Made by a program: the position numbers and the translations under genes. This document shows, piece by piece, positions 1-10,806 of a stretch of 64,000 nucleotides of DNA; within the stretch, counting starts at the first letter, position 1, and each line of letters opens with the position of its first letter. This DNA comes from Earliella scabrosa. Its lineage: Eukaryota > Basidiomycota > Agaricomycetes > Polyporales > Polyporaceae. Under the pieces are notes generated by a model. The model saw nothing but the letters and a program-made list of their open reading frames with translations. It searched no databases and was not told the origin of the DNA. The stretch lies in contig JABYQQ010000017.1 of assembly GCA_022605405.1 (NCBI GenBank), positions 1,116,001 through 1,180,000 of the forward strand, given 5' to 3'.

Positions 1-284
1 GCATTAAGTCTGACCAAGCGCGGCTCATCGGGAAGAACTTTTGGAGAGACCAACGCCATTAATCGGGCACTGATCGAATTGATCAGCCACATGATTCTTG
101 CGAGCCCTTGGTGCTGGCGGCCTATGGGCAAACCTTCGCAACATGCGGCACCGTGTCGATAGAAGCGATAACATTGTAACGAGTGTGCTAACACAACTAG
201 CAACAATGAACAAGTCGTTGTATGTCGTACTCGCTGAGGCTGTAGAAGTCAACGGAGTGCCATCGAGGCGATCGCTGCAGGATT

Positions 285-1715
285 CTCGACGTATTCTCGC
301 TGGGCGGTCATCGACAGCCAACGAGCTTTCCGGGTACATCCGCCTGACGGCAATCCGCTGGCTCCTGAAAGCCGGACGAACTATCGACGATGGCGGTCAT
401 CGACAGCAAACGAGCTTTCAGGGGCCACCCGCCTGACAGCATTCCGCCAACTCCTGAAGTTCGGACGAACTGCGGACGATGGCACAGCCGAACGAGCTTT
501 CAAGTGGCACCCGCCTGACGAAATTCCGATGACCCCTAAAGTTCGGGCGAGCACTGATGATCCCTAGAAGCTCGCTGGGCTGTCGATGACCGCCATCGTC
601 GACAGCTCGCCCGAACTTCAGGAGTCGTCGGGCCGCCGCTGTTCCGACGACCCCTAAAAGCTCGTGGGGCTGTCGATGACCGCCATCGTCGACAGCTCGC
701 ACGAACTTCAGGGGTCGTCGGTCCGCCGCTGTTCCGACGACCCCTAAAAGCTCGTGGGGCTGTCGATGACCGCCATCGTCGACAGCTCGCCCGAACTTCA
801 GGAGTCGTCGGGCCGCCGCTGTTCCGACGACCCCTAAAAGCTCGTGGGGCTGTCGATGACCGCCATCGTCGACAGCTCGCCCGAACTTCAGGGGTCGTCG
901 GTCCGCCGCTGTTCCGACGACCCCTAAAAGCTCGTGGGGCTGTCGATGACCGCCATCGTCGACAGCTCGCCCGAACTTCAGGAGTCGTCGGTCCGCCGCT
1001 GTTCCGACGACCCCTAAAAGCTCGCTGGGCTGTCGACGACCGCCATCGTCGACAGCTCGCCCGAACTTCAGGGGTCGTCGGAACGGCGGCGGACCGACGA
1101 CCCCTAAAAGCTCGCTGGGCTGTCGACGACCGCCATCGTCGACAGCTCGCCCGAACTTCAGGGGTCGTCGGAACGGCGGCGGACCGACGACCCCTAAAAG
1201 CTCGCTGGGCTGTCGACGACCGCCATCGTCGACAGCTCGCCCGAACTTCAGGGGTCGTCGGAACGGCGGCGGACCGACGACCCCTAAAAGCTCGTGGGGC
1301 TGTCGATGACCGCCATCGTCGACAGCTCGCCCGAACTTCAGGAGTCGTCGGTCCGCCGCTGTTCCGACGACCCCTAAAAGCTCGCTGGGCTGTCGACGAC
1401 CGCCATCGTCGACAGCTCGCCCGAACTTCAGGGGTCGTCGGAACGGCGGCGGACCGACGACCCCTAAAAGCTCGCTGGGCTGTCGACGACCGCCATCGTC
1501 GACAGCTCGCCCGAACTTCAGGGGTCGTCGGAACGGCGGCGGACCGACGACCCCTAAAAGCTCGCTGGGCTGTCGACGACCGCCATCGTCGACAGCTCGC
1601 CCGAACTTCAGGGGTCGTCGGTCCGCCGCTGTTCCGACGACCCCTAAAAGCTCGCTGGGCTGTCGACGACCGCCATCGTCGACAGCTCGCCCGAACTTCA
1701 AGACATCGTCGACAA
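285..1715. repeat. 90-bp minisatellite with inner inverted repeats
   Basis: Twelve near-identical 90-bp units start at 571 and every 90 bp to 1561, with a partial unit to about 1700. Degenerate units of the same period lie at about 285-540 and read in the opposite orientation. Each unit holds two foldback elements: GCTGTCGACGA around a 6-bp loop, and GGGGTCGTCGG/CCGACGACCCC around a 14-bp spacer. The spacer occurs in both orientations (GTCCGCCGCTGTTC or GAACGGCGGCGGAC). Because 90 is divisible by 3, long open frames cross the array on the minus strand; these are probably not genes. Unit variants form two types that differ at ctcgTggg/ctcgCtgg and tcgaTgac/tcgaCgac. Confidence 0.95.
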
Positions 1716-2177
1716 CTCACCCGTATTGCAGCAGCAAATCGAATGCATCGTGGCCCATAACTATTTGATTAATATCATTGTTGGGCCATCGAACCTCGCG
1801 CCCGTCGACAGTCCGACGGAAGGTTGAGGTCAACGACATCAAGTTGTTATTCTCTAATAGAATAAGTCCCGAACGTGTATCATGAGAGCCCGACGAACGA
1901 ATGAACAATTAGAATGAAATCTCAAAGTCAAAAAATCGAAGGGGGTGACACTCATCGAACTATTAGCCAATGTCGAACATTCATTCAAGTTGCATAGTTC
2001 GAAACTGGTTGTCAAACAATCAAGCACGATGGATGCATTGAGGGAAACACTCACTGCATCAATCTGCCTATTCACTGCGCCGAGGGAACTCCCTTCGACG
2101 GAGTCCAACAGACCAGAATGCGGCACTAACATAACAATCTTGGCCACTGGTACTCTGAAATTCGAACACAGACAGAA

Positions 2178-2287
2178 GCAGTGCTAATAGGCGCTAATGC
2201 AAACAACACACAACAGTGACCTCTGCACGAGAGCGGACTTCCGTCAAGCTGTGCTACTAAGCGCTGGCACAAACATAACACAACAAT
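2178..2287. repeat. imperfect 40-bp direct repeat
   Basis: Two diverged copies of a sequence beginning GTGCTA and running to CACAACA(R)TG lie at about 2178-2217 and 2248-2287. No function can be assigned. Confidence 0.5.
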
Positions 2288-2359
2288 GGACTTCGCGTCA
2301 GCGCGTACCAAGGCCTTGCTCTACTCAACACTCTTCTATCCCTCCCCAGTACCGAGGAC

Positions 2360-2448
2360 GGTAGTTACCGCCTTGCTACTTTTCCATCGACGCGAACGAC
2401 CCAGTATCTCCCCATCCGTAGTACTCACATCCGAGGGAGGTAGTTACC
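2360..2448. promoter_or_regulatory. two GGTAGTTACC motifs upstream of gene at 2713
   Basis: GGTAGTTACC occurs at 2360-2369 and 2439-2448, which is 353 and 274 bp before the ATG. The decamer is almost its own reverse complement (GGTAACTACC). The first copy sits in about 25 bp that are identical around the motif at 4089. It is a candidate transcription-factor site; no binding factor is known to me. Confidence 0.45.
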
Positions 2449-2712
2449 ACCTCGCGTGTACGGTCGTCTGCGTGATCCTAGAGGCTGAGTGGATAGCTGG
2501 TCCGATTATAGAGGGTACTGAAGTGATCGCGAGACGCATCGAGGTATGTATGAACACTCCACATTGCTGCACCTAGTTACTCACTGGTTTGCTAAAGCGG
2601 CACACGTCACAACGCTGGCGAGTCTGCGCAATCATCAGTCCCACCTACGATAGGACTCTGTCTCGCGGTAATACCAACCAAACCCAATCCCCGATAAACA
2701 CCGTTCAATTCG

Positions 2713-3791
2713 ATGTCTGCGAACACTCCCAATACCGACCACACCACACATGAGAGCTTATTGGCTCCTGAAGACCGCGCGAACGACGTCCCCGGCGGGC
2801 GAGGAGGTGAGACGGTAGCTGCAGCAACGCCTGTCCAGAGCCACACACGACATAGTCAGTTCGTGCCGGTTCGGGTGAGTGATCACGGCGGCGAAACTAC
2901 AGCCTCGAATGTCGTAGCGAAACGGCCCACCGCGAAAAAGGGTAAGAGCGTCAAGACACTCCCCCTGAGTCCGCCGCACGCTTCCGCCCGAGGTGAGGTA
3001 GGTCCCACGCGTGGCTTGAATGTGATTCCCAACCCTCGTCACGTCCTCCTTCTCCCTACGAACCTCATGATTGTCGAACTTCCTGGCGACCACCGCTCGA
3101 CGATTGCACAAGTCCGAGCGAATGTATGTTCGCATTGTGACAGTCAGAACCTCGATTGTCACCAAGATTCCCGAGCGACCTGGGCGTGTCAAGCCTGTAA
3201 TGATAATGACCCAGAAAGTTGCTCGTGGGTGCAAGGTACGTATACGCGTTAGTTCAAAGACTGATCTAGCTAAGGTAAGTTAACATAGACCTCCTGCACC
3301 GGAACCCGATGTACGGTTTGCGACCTCCTGTGTCTGAAGACTGTACTCTTCCAAGCGAAGCGACTGAGGTACGGGAACAACTAGTAAGTGCAATGTAGTG
3401 ACCTGATACCATTCACGCCTGACATTAGTTCGAGCCACAGTTCGGCGACATGGAACACGATCGTACATCGCACATGTTCTTGTCGTCGTCGCGGGCCTCA
3501 GGTATGATGCAGGGAGGGCGCCGCGAAGGTGGGTCGGGTGCATGGCTGCACAACCGCGACATGGAGTGGTTCTGGGGTATTGGCAACGCAAACAGAAACC
3601 ATTCATGGCCTCATCGGCGCGCTGGAATCATTCACCACCTTCAGACGACACAGGAAATCACGCGCCTGGTATTGCGCGATTACAACTATGTCGTTGATGC
3701 GCCCTTGGACCGACTCTCACAGCAGTCTCAGCAGCTCGCCAATATCATCATGTTCTACGAATCTATCCATGCTGCAAGGTCGCGATCTTAA
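2713..3791 (+). CDS. Zn(II)2Cys6-like cysteine-motif protein, short paralogue
   Basis: Predicted exons are 2713-3235, 3289-3368 and 3441-3791, giving 317 aa in frame. Residues about 140-174 contain C-x2-C-x6-C-x9-C-x2-C-x7-C, which fits the spacing of fungal Zn(II)2Cys6 DNA-binding domains, preceded by a conserved VIPNP...LLLxPxNL block. The basic linker normally found between cysteines 2 and 3 is missing, so DNA binding is only inferred. The gene is a paralogue of its right neighbour: the cysteine block, an 80-nt exon 2 (shared YG and Pro residues) and a C-terminal QQSQQL segment all match. The long Ser/Glu/Lys-rich middle of the neighbour is absent. It is probably nuclear, if functional. 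Confidence 0.65.
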
Positions 3792-4370
3792 ATGTATCAC
3801 TGCACGCGTCTCCAATGTGAAAGTCTGGTCGTGTACGAGGCAAATATATATGTATACATAGTATTTAATACAGCTTATGCGCGCGAATAAGACTTACAAC
3901 GGCAATGCAATGAATGTTCACTATAACTTGAGACATGTGTGCCATGTCGCGGTATAAGCGCCCGAGACAAACAAACGCAAATTCGTCGCCTAATATGGAC
4001 TACAAGGCAGTGCCGCCACCGCAACTCAGCTCTCACCACGACAGTTGAGCTCTTCCCAATCCATCCCCTCTGTGCCGCTTCCGAGGACGGTAGTTACCGC
4101 CTTGCAAGCTTATCAACGGCACTCTTTCCTATCTCCACACGCGAGAACTATACCATACATACTGTTGTCGTACACGCTTTCCCAATAAATCGAACGTGTC
4201 CCCAACACCAACGTCCACATCTAGACGCGAGTACATACAGACCCTTGGTAAGTTTCTAACACGTCAATTCTGGCCTCGCGAACGCACAGGAGGAGTTGGT
4301 GAGTATGGATTATGAATACTCAGACCGCGTCAACACGAATAGAATCACTCCCGCGCTCATCCTCGAAGAC
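3792..4370. other. intergenic promoter region
   Basis: No gene seen. It contains the GGTAGTTACC motif at 4089-4098. An upstream ATG at 4308 is in frame with exon 1 of the next gene, but the ATG at 4371 gives the more ordinary N-terminus. Confidence 0.6.
4089..4098. promoter_or_regulatory. GGTAGTTACC motif upstream of gene at 4371
   Basis: One GGTAGTTACC copy lies 282 bp before the start codon. About 25 bp around it are identical to the copy at 2360, which supports a shared regulatory element or a duplicated promoter. Confidence 0.45.
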
Positions 4371-6638
4371 ATGGCTCGCTCCCGCAAACGGACTCCTGAA
4401 GCAGCGAACGCTTCGCAAGATGTTCGTAGCAGCCCTCAAATTGCTACGATGAACGCTGAAGACGCGGATGCTACCGAACAAAAAGTGAGTTGCCGCGAAT
4501 GCTGATCTGGTGCAGTCAAATTAATCGCATTGCAGACCTCGGGCCGCGCAAAGTCAAAAACTCGAGACCAGTCGGAGGCTGAGGAGCCCGAAAGCGCGCG
4601 GCAATCCAGCGACGACGACAGCGAGAGCGGTAGCGAGAGCGGCAGCGAGAGCGGCAGCGAGAGCGGCAGCGAGAGCGGCAGCGACAACGACGACGACAGC
4701 GACAGCGACAGCGGGACAGGATCGGATACGGGAAATGAGAACGGGGATGAGAACGCCGGGAGTGAGAAGGTGAGCAAAGCTCAAGGGAAAGGCAACGCCC
4801 GGGCGCACGAGAAAGCCAAGCAGCGCTCGGGGAAGGACACGACCCACGAGGATCGCGACGCCAGCGACGCTGAGTACGTGGAAGAGGAAGCGAGCAGCGA
4901 CCACGCCCCGACTTCAAAGGCTCGCAAGGGCAAGAAAAAATCCTCGTCCGCATCCACCACACGCCGCCCGAAAGTCATCCCGAACCCCCACAAGCTCCTC
5001 CTCATCCCTCCTAACCTCGACACGAGCATCCTGCCCAGTGACTATCGCGACACCCTCGTCGAGGTCCGGTCGAGCGTTTGCACGAACTGCGAAAAACGGG
5101 GCATCGACTGCCATCAAAGCAGCGGTCGCACGTGGAAGTGTCAAGACTGTCAAACGGCTCGCAAGCTTGACTGTTCCTGGGCAGCTCGTAAGACAATCTC
5201 AATATTGAACTGACCACATACTGAATCATCATTACCAGAACTTAAGAACATTGACGCGAGGTATGGTTCGCAACCCCACGCGCAGAGCAGGAAAGGTGCC
5301 TCGACTGGGAAGGCCAAGGTAAGCCCCAATTATTGTGATTCGTAACATCAGGATTACTAATAATATCATCAGAAGACGAAGCGCAAAGGCAAGAAGGACA
5401 CGCCTGCTTCACAAGACGATCAGCTGGTGGAATCCGACGAGGCTCCGGTGACGAAGAAGGGTAAAACGAGTAAGCGCAGCCCCCGCAAGGAGGCTGCCAA
5501 GCCGCTCAAAACCTACGGAACCAAAGCCGGTCCTTCCTCGAAGCCTGGAGCGTCGACGTCTGAAGCCACCAAAGCCGACGCGAAGCCTTCCAAGCCGGTC
5601 AAGGACGACTCGAAAGTCAAGGCCGTCAAGGAAGCTGACGCTGCGCCGAACTCGCGCGCTCAGAAGAAGGGCGCGGAGCCGGGTTCTGAAGAACAGGCTG
5701 CGTCCGCGCGACCGGACGAGTCGACGAAGGCAAAGCCCTCGACCAATGTCCCAAAGACAACAGTCGAGCGTTCCTCGACCGAGGGCAAGCAGGGTAAGGT
5801 CGTGCAGCCCAAGCTGCGCGAAGAGTCTCAGGCAGTCCTCGACGCTTCGGCGACGACGAGTAAAGTGGAGGGACAGACCATTGCGTCGCCCGTTGCCACT
5901 ACTGCAAACTCGGGGAACGCTGGCGTCGTCGAGTCAAGTGGGCCTGTGCTGAACGCTGCTGCGTCATCCTCGTCGAACCCGGCTGACGCACTGCCCCGGA
6001 GCGAGGACAAGGGCAAGGAAACCTCCAACAAGGACAAGAAGCACCGGCGAGAGGAAGGGGACAAGGAGGAGCGGAAGGCCAAGCGTCGTCGCGATAAGGC
6101 GGACGCGAAGCAGGCTGCCGAGACCGCGAAGGACAGCGCGAACGCCAGCAACGAGGGCGATGGCTCCAAGAAACGAGCCCATCAGCCCGAGAGCAAGGAC
6201 GATGAAGGGGCGCGTCCGGAGAAGAAAGCTCGCCGAGACAGCCCGCCCATTGCCCTGACCGTGGACACCGCCGAGGTTCCTGTCGTCGTGCACAACGACG
6301 AGAACCAAGTAAGTCCCTCCGCCTCAGTGCCCGTCAACGAAGTGACACTGCCTGAGCTGGAGCAGGCTCCTGTCGATGAAGGGACTCTTCCCTTGATCCA
6401 GTTGGATATTCTCACCGGCGAGGACGCCCAAGACCACCCCGCGGCGGCACCCTCCTCCACTCGTGAACCCAAACCGGAGCTGATACAAGCATTGGAGAAG
6501 CTTGCCCTGGCTCATCGCGCGACGGCCGAGGCTGTAGCGAATCAGAGCCAGATCATCGGACAGGCACTGCGCGACCTGAACGAGCAGTCGCAGCAGCTCA
6601 TCCAAGCTCTGGGTCGCGAGATGTTCCTGCCGCATTGA
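4371..6638 (+). CDS. Zn(II)2Cys6-like cysteine-motif protein, long paralogue
   Basis: Exons 4371-4484, 4536-5187, 5239-5318 and 5373-6638 encode 703 aa; all junctions are GT..AG and in phase. After a basic N-terminus come four perfect SGSE repeats followed by an acidic Asp/Ser stretch (residues about 65-100) and a lysine-rich segment. The cysteine block C-x2-C-x6-C-x9-C-x2-C-x7-C is at about 220-255. It has Zn(II)2Cys6 spacing but lacks the usual basic region, and Trp precedes cysteine 4. The rest is a charged, probably disordered Lys/Ala/Glu-rich tail ending in a heptad-like helix with QQSQQL. It is a paralogue of the gene at 2713; exon 3 is 80 nt in both. Role unknown; a chromatin or transcription role is inferred only from charge and the cysteine motif. 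Confidence 0.75.
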
Positions 6639-7445
6639 CGGGGCGAGGAACTATCGACAACGCTGCCTGGGGCGAAGAACGGCGAAGGAGCATCATCCTG
6701 AGGACCTTCAAGGACATGTACATTATCCGAACGAACACTACGTGCTGTATATAGACTAACTGTACGATCATCTGCTGTACCATCTCGCATTCTCGTCATC
6801 TTGTTCCCATTGCTTACCGCTGCCTGACTCGCTTTGATGTTCTTGCTCTCCTTAGCATTGCTGCGTCGCTTGTACGAAATGTATCTGTAGTTCGAATGCA
6901 ATCTGTATGTCCGCGAAACGAGTGAATTATAAATGTGTGCAACTCAAGCTATGACCGACGTCCCCGACGCCCTCTCATTACATCATGATCTTATCTGATA
7001 ACTTTTTCGATCATATGAAGTAATGCCATAAGCGCCGTAAATAAGAACAAACAAGATCAATGTCCCTTGATGAACCTTAACACGTCCTCGCCTAACCAGA
7101 GATTCGATCTTCCTCGCCTCTCCAACTTCCACCTCTCCTCGCGTCCGTCCGTCCTCGGAGGGTAGTTACCCCTGAGCACGCTCCTTTCAAACGAGTGAAC
7201 GCCCCGTCCGTAGTGGGTAGTTACCCCTGCGCACGCGACACAGCAAACCGGATCCCAACGCGAAGACGTCAGCCACCACGCGCACGGCCCCGACACACGA
7301 CTCCAGTGCACGACGCCCACACACGACACCCGCGCTCGCGCATATACGATCTCGACACGTGTTCGCGGCACACGATCTACCCACGCACACCCTCCGGCGT
7401 ACACACAAGATACCGTACCGGACGACTTCTATTCGCGTGTCCAAA
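6639..7445. other. intergenic promoter region
   Basis: No gene seen. The right half is CA-rich (about 7250-7420) and carries two GGTAGTTACC motifs ahead of the next gene. Confidence 0.6.
7161..7225. promoter_or_regulatory. two GGTAGTTACC motifs upstream of gene at 7446
   Basis: GGTAGTTACC lies at 7161-7170 and 7216-7225, 285 and 230 bp before the ATG. Both are followed by CC(T)G-GCACGC, so the extended context is shared between the two sites but differs from the copies at 2360 and 4089. Confidence 0.45.
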
Positions 7446-10189
7446 ATGAGCATGTTTGATACGCGAATCCCCGTAAAGTAAGTTTCCCCCGACTAAAAAG
7501 ACGTGCTGTATACTGATGCAATACAATGATAGGCCTTACAGAACGTTTATCCACGAAGGACAAGTATTCACGGTAATAAATTACTCGGAGGTTGACTCGC
7601 TGCCGGGAATATGGATAGACGAGCCCGAGTTCAACCTGTGGTCCCGCGAATGTCGCAAGGCGCTGTGGGCCGCACACAGGAATCCCGAGTTAGCGTACAT
7701 GTTGCGCCAGTCGCGAGTAGAGTCCGCGTTCCTCGCGCGCCTTCATTGCGACCCCGCGCACCTCCCCATCACGCGAGTCCAAATGAAGGACTACGTGGGC
7801 TACTCACTGACGCGAGAAACCGTGGGCGCGTGGCGTGTCATCGAGGACTCGCTGATCAAAGTTGCCGAGTACCTCATAGACGAGGCCAATCCTTCGCCCG
7901 AGGCGCGGTTCCCTTTCGACGCCTTCTGGGCGAACCCGCGGTCGTACAATTATGACGCGGTGCATTGTACACTACAAGGGGTGCGCGATAGCGCCCAAAA
8001 AGCGCGTGACGCTCTGCAAGTATTGACGGCACGAGTGAGTATGGCCATCGCGTTGATTCCAAACCAGCCGAATTCCTGGGAACCGGGATGGGTGGAGGTC
8101 TTGCGACGTCGAGGCGTCATGCGCGCGTGGATAGACGACCTGCGCGACTCCCCCTTATGCGACTTCTCGCCCGGAACTCGCGCAGGGGCATACATCTGGC
8201 CACTTCCAGACGGAACAAAGTGGATGCTTCATGTACCGTGCATGATTCGATCGAATCTGCCCGTGTATATCAGATGGCCGGAGTCAACGCCGGGCGTTCC
8301 TGATCTCGCGGTGGCCTCAAAAATCGTCAATCAATTCCCATTCCTCATGCCCTACCAACCCGTAATGGCAGAAGCAATCCTCGTCCCCGAACCAATCCCG
8401 AGCATCACGCGGCCTGCGAGGCGAACATTCCGATGGGACCGCTTGATACGTCCACACGTCATCCCAGCCCAACAGCCCCCACCCCCGCCACTCCCACGAG
8501 GAGATGGCCAAGAGCCGGGAGAAACGATATGGACGTTTCTGGCCCGACGGGACAAAGAGGATCACAGGCGGCCCGAGACTGAGGCTCAACGTCAAGCACG
8601 AGAGAATCGTGCAAGGAGCGCAGCTCAAAAAGGACCACCCGGACGGAAGTCGGGCGCCACGTTCTTCCTGTGGTTGACGCTTGGGGAGGTAGACTACACC
8701 GCACCGAACGACATACACGACCTCCCGATCCGCAAAAATATCACGAGGACTGAAGCGATCACCAGATGGGAGGAGTTCAGTAATGAACAGAAGGTGTATA
8801 ACGCCTACCGCAACGAATGGGACATCTGCGAGGACCTGGGCGCACCGCCTGCTGACGAAGACTTCGAAGATCTCCCTGTGCTGCCCGGCCCATTCGTGAT
8901 CCCAGACACAAGCACGACGTCATCATTCGAACAACATCTCGCACTCTTCTACGGCGTCGAGGAGAAAACCTCGTACCAACCACAATTCGATGCCTTTGAA
9001 GAAATATCATGGGCGAGATACGGTATCATCCCCTCGGTGGTCGCGGACGCCGGCCTGGACTACGAGAAGTATCACAAGGGAAAAACGTTGCGATACTTTG
9101 GGCAACCTGGGGACGCAGCAGCACCCGACAATGTGATCAAGGCCGCCTGTGCATTCGTCGTCGCTCTCGAAGACCACCCAGACGGTGCCCTTCGTGTCCC
9201 TGCGCTGATTAGCGACATGAATCCGGAGTCACAATTCTGGATCGGCGTCGCGCCTTGGATGCACCCGACCTTGCAAGTCTCTCGTATCACGCTCGAAGAC
9301 GACACTCAATACACGATCAGCTATAGAGACGAAGAGTTGGAATGGATGATCGTAACAGATGCGCGTAGCGCGATCGAGTTGGTACGAAGGCACGGAATTA
9401 CGGGATGTCCAGCAGCTGCCCAATACCTCGCACAACGCGGCTCGAGGTTCCAAACCCTGCAACACGAAGACCGCAGATGCAAATTCGAAGGACGCACTCC
9501 CCCACAAGCTGGTCTGGGCCGTCGAGACTTCGAGTTTGGGAAATACGCTGCGGCGCCGGAGTACAGGGCGTATGAGGAACGGGCAAGAGCGCTCTTGACA
9601 AGACCACGAGGAAGGGCTGCTCTGCTACGTGGAGGGATCATATGGCGACTCGCGATGGAACTGCTTGGAACAGATGGGATCACGCGTGCGGCGGCAGGTC
9701 CTTCCGAAGAATGCCACATCTACGGACACGAATTCTCGGTGCCAAGCAGGGAAGATCCGTTCTATGATGACCACCTGACCCCGGACGAGCTTTCGCTCAT
9801 AGCTGGGGTATACATCGTCCCAAATCGTACGTACCGATGAAGCGAATATCTCAATGAGACATACTAACTCAACGACAGGCGAAGCATCCGCGGGAGAAGA
9901 CGATATACACCTATCATGGTGGCCGACGGCAACGCAATGGGACAAGTCGTCTGGGAATCAGGGGTATTGGACTCCACATAACGAGATATGGTTCCAGCGC
10001 CGACTGGACGCCATCAGGAGTGGAGATCACCGACCCCTGGGGTCGAAGCATTGGAAGAACAACATCGCGTTCCACAAGGCTAGCACTCCTGTCGACAGGG
10101 CCCATGAACGATACTGCTCGCGCACGCTCGATGAACTATTTCCAACTCAGAGGGATCCAGAGGATTTGGAGGAAGGAGAAGTAGAATAG
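7446..10189 (+). CDS. 878-aa orphan protein of agaricomycete type
   Basis: Exons 7446-7477, 7533-9826 and 9879-10189 (introns 55 and 52 bp) encode 878 aa in frame. The ATG at 7446 is preferred over the one at 7516 because the latter lies inside intron 1. No enzyme motif, signal peptide or membrane span is evident. There is a proline-rich linker (five consecutive Pro) near residue 315, and the sequence is rich in Trp/Tyr and acidic patches; the last 25 residues are acidic. From memory, similar Trp-rich proteins form expanded families in polypore genomes, but I cannot name a domain. It shares the GGTAGTTACC promoter motif with the two cysteine-motif genes to its left, which hints at joint regulation. 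Confidence 0.75.
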
Positions 10190-10806
10190 ACGGACACTGA
10201 CATTACCTTGTATCGAACACATGTATCACATGGACTCATCAATAGCGCGTTGAACGACACACGTAGTACTGTAGCTTTAGGTTGAATAAAGGGGATTCGT
10301 GATAAATCCGTGTGAATTGTGACTCTTTTAAGACTGAACAACGATACACTATGATGACATTTAGAAGCGCGCATGTACAGAGAGAGTGGTAAGACTCGAG
10401 TCCGAAAGCAGCGTGCAAATGTTCGCGGGAATAACAAGAACATTAACAGTGTCCAAATGTTCGCAGAAGATTAACTGTGTGCAAATGTTCGCTTGACCCT
10501 GCCCCAGTAGAGACAATAAGTACGAGCGCCGGTAGAGCCAGCGTGGGAGGGCATAAGCAGTAACAAGCGCCGACAACGCCAGCAGCCGAGCCGCGGGGGA
10601 GAGCATAAGAAAAGTAGTCAATGTGGCTGTGTCCAGTGGTAAGAAGTGAGTAAGAAATTCCAACCCTAACCCTGTGGTCGGCGTCTAAAAGTAAGTAATT
10701 TTGTTACATGTGATGACATAAGTTGTATGGAAGAGTAACAAAAACGTTTCCCACGGTGATCGAGTTGCGTCACAAGCGCCGGGCCAAAAGCTCCCCATAA
10801 GAACGA
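10190..10806. other. intergenic with short repeats
   Basis: No gene seen. It contains three copies of GTGYMAATGTTCGC (10413-10492) and an imperfect repeat with two AGCGCCG...GCATAAG halves at about 10520-10610. A short TTAGGG-like stretch at 10662-10673 is probably chance. Confidence 0.55.
10413..10492. repeat. three copies of GTGCAAATGTTCGC
   Basis: Copies lie at 10413-10426, 10451-10464 (one or two mismatches) and 10479-10492, with 24- and 14-bp gaps. Spacing near two and three helical turns would suit a protein-binding array, but this is inference. Confidence 0.6.

Larger units (their letters stand above)
1716..2712. other. intergenic, no gene seen
   Basis: No supported gene. It holds an imperfect 40-bp direct repeat (2178-2217 and 2248-2287) and, at its right end, the promoter motifs of the next gene. 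Confidence 0.6.

Noticed and set aside
418..1720. Two overlapping long minus-strand ORFs (427 and 394 codons) in the minisatellite
   Set aside because: They result from a stop-free 90-bp unit repeated in phase; two frames are open at once and the peptide is a 30-aa repeat with no signal or domain.
10662..10673. AACCCTAACCCT, telomere-like
   Set aside because: Only two repeat units in ordinary intergenic DNA; likely chance.
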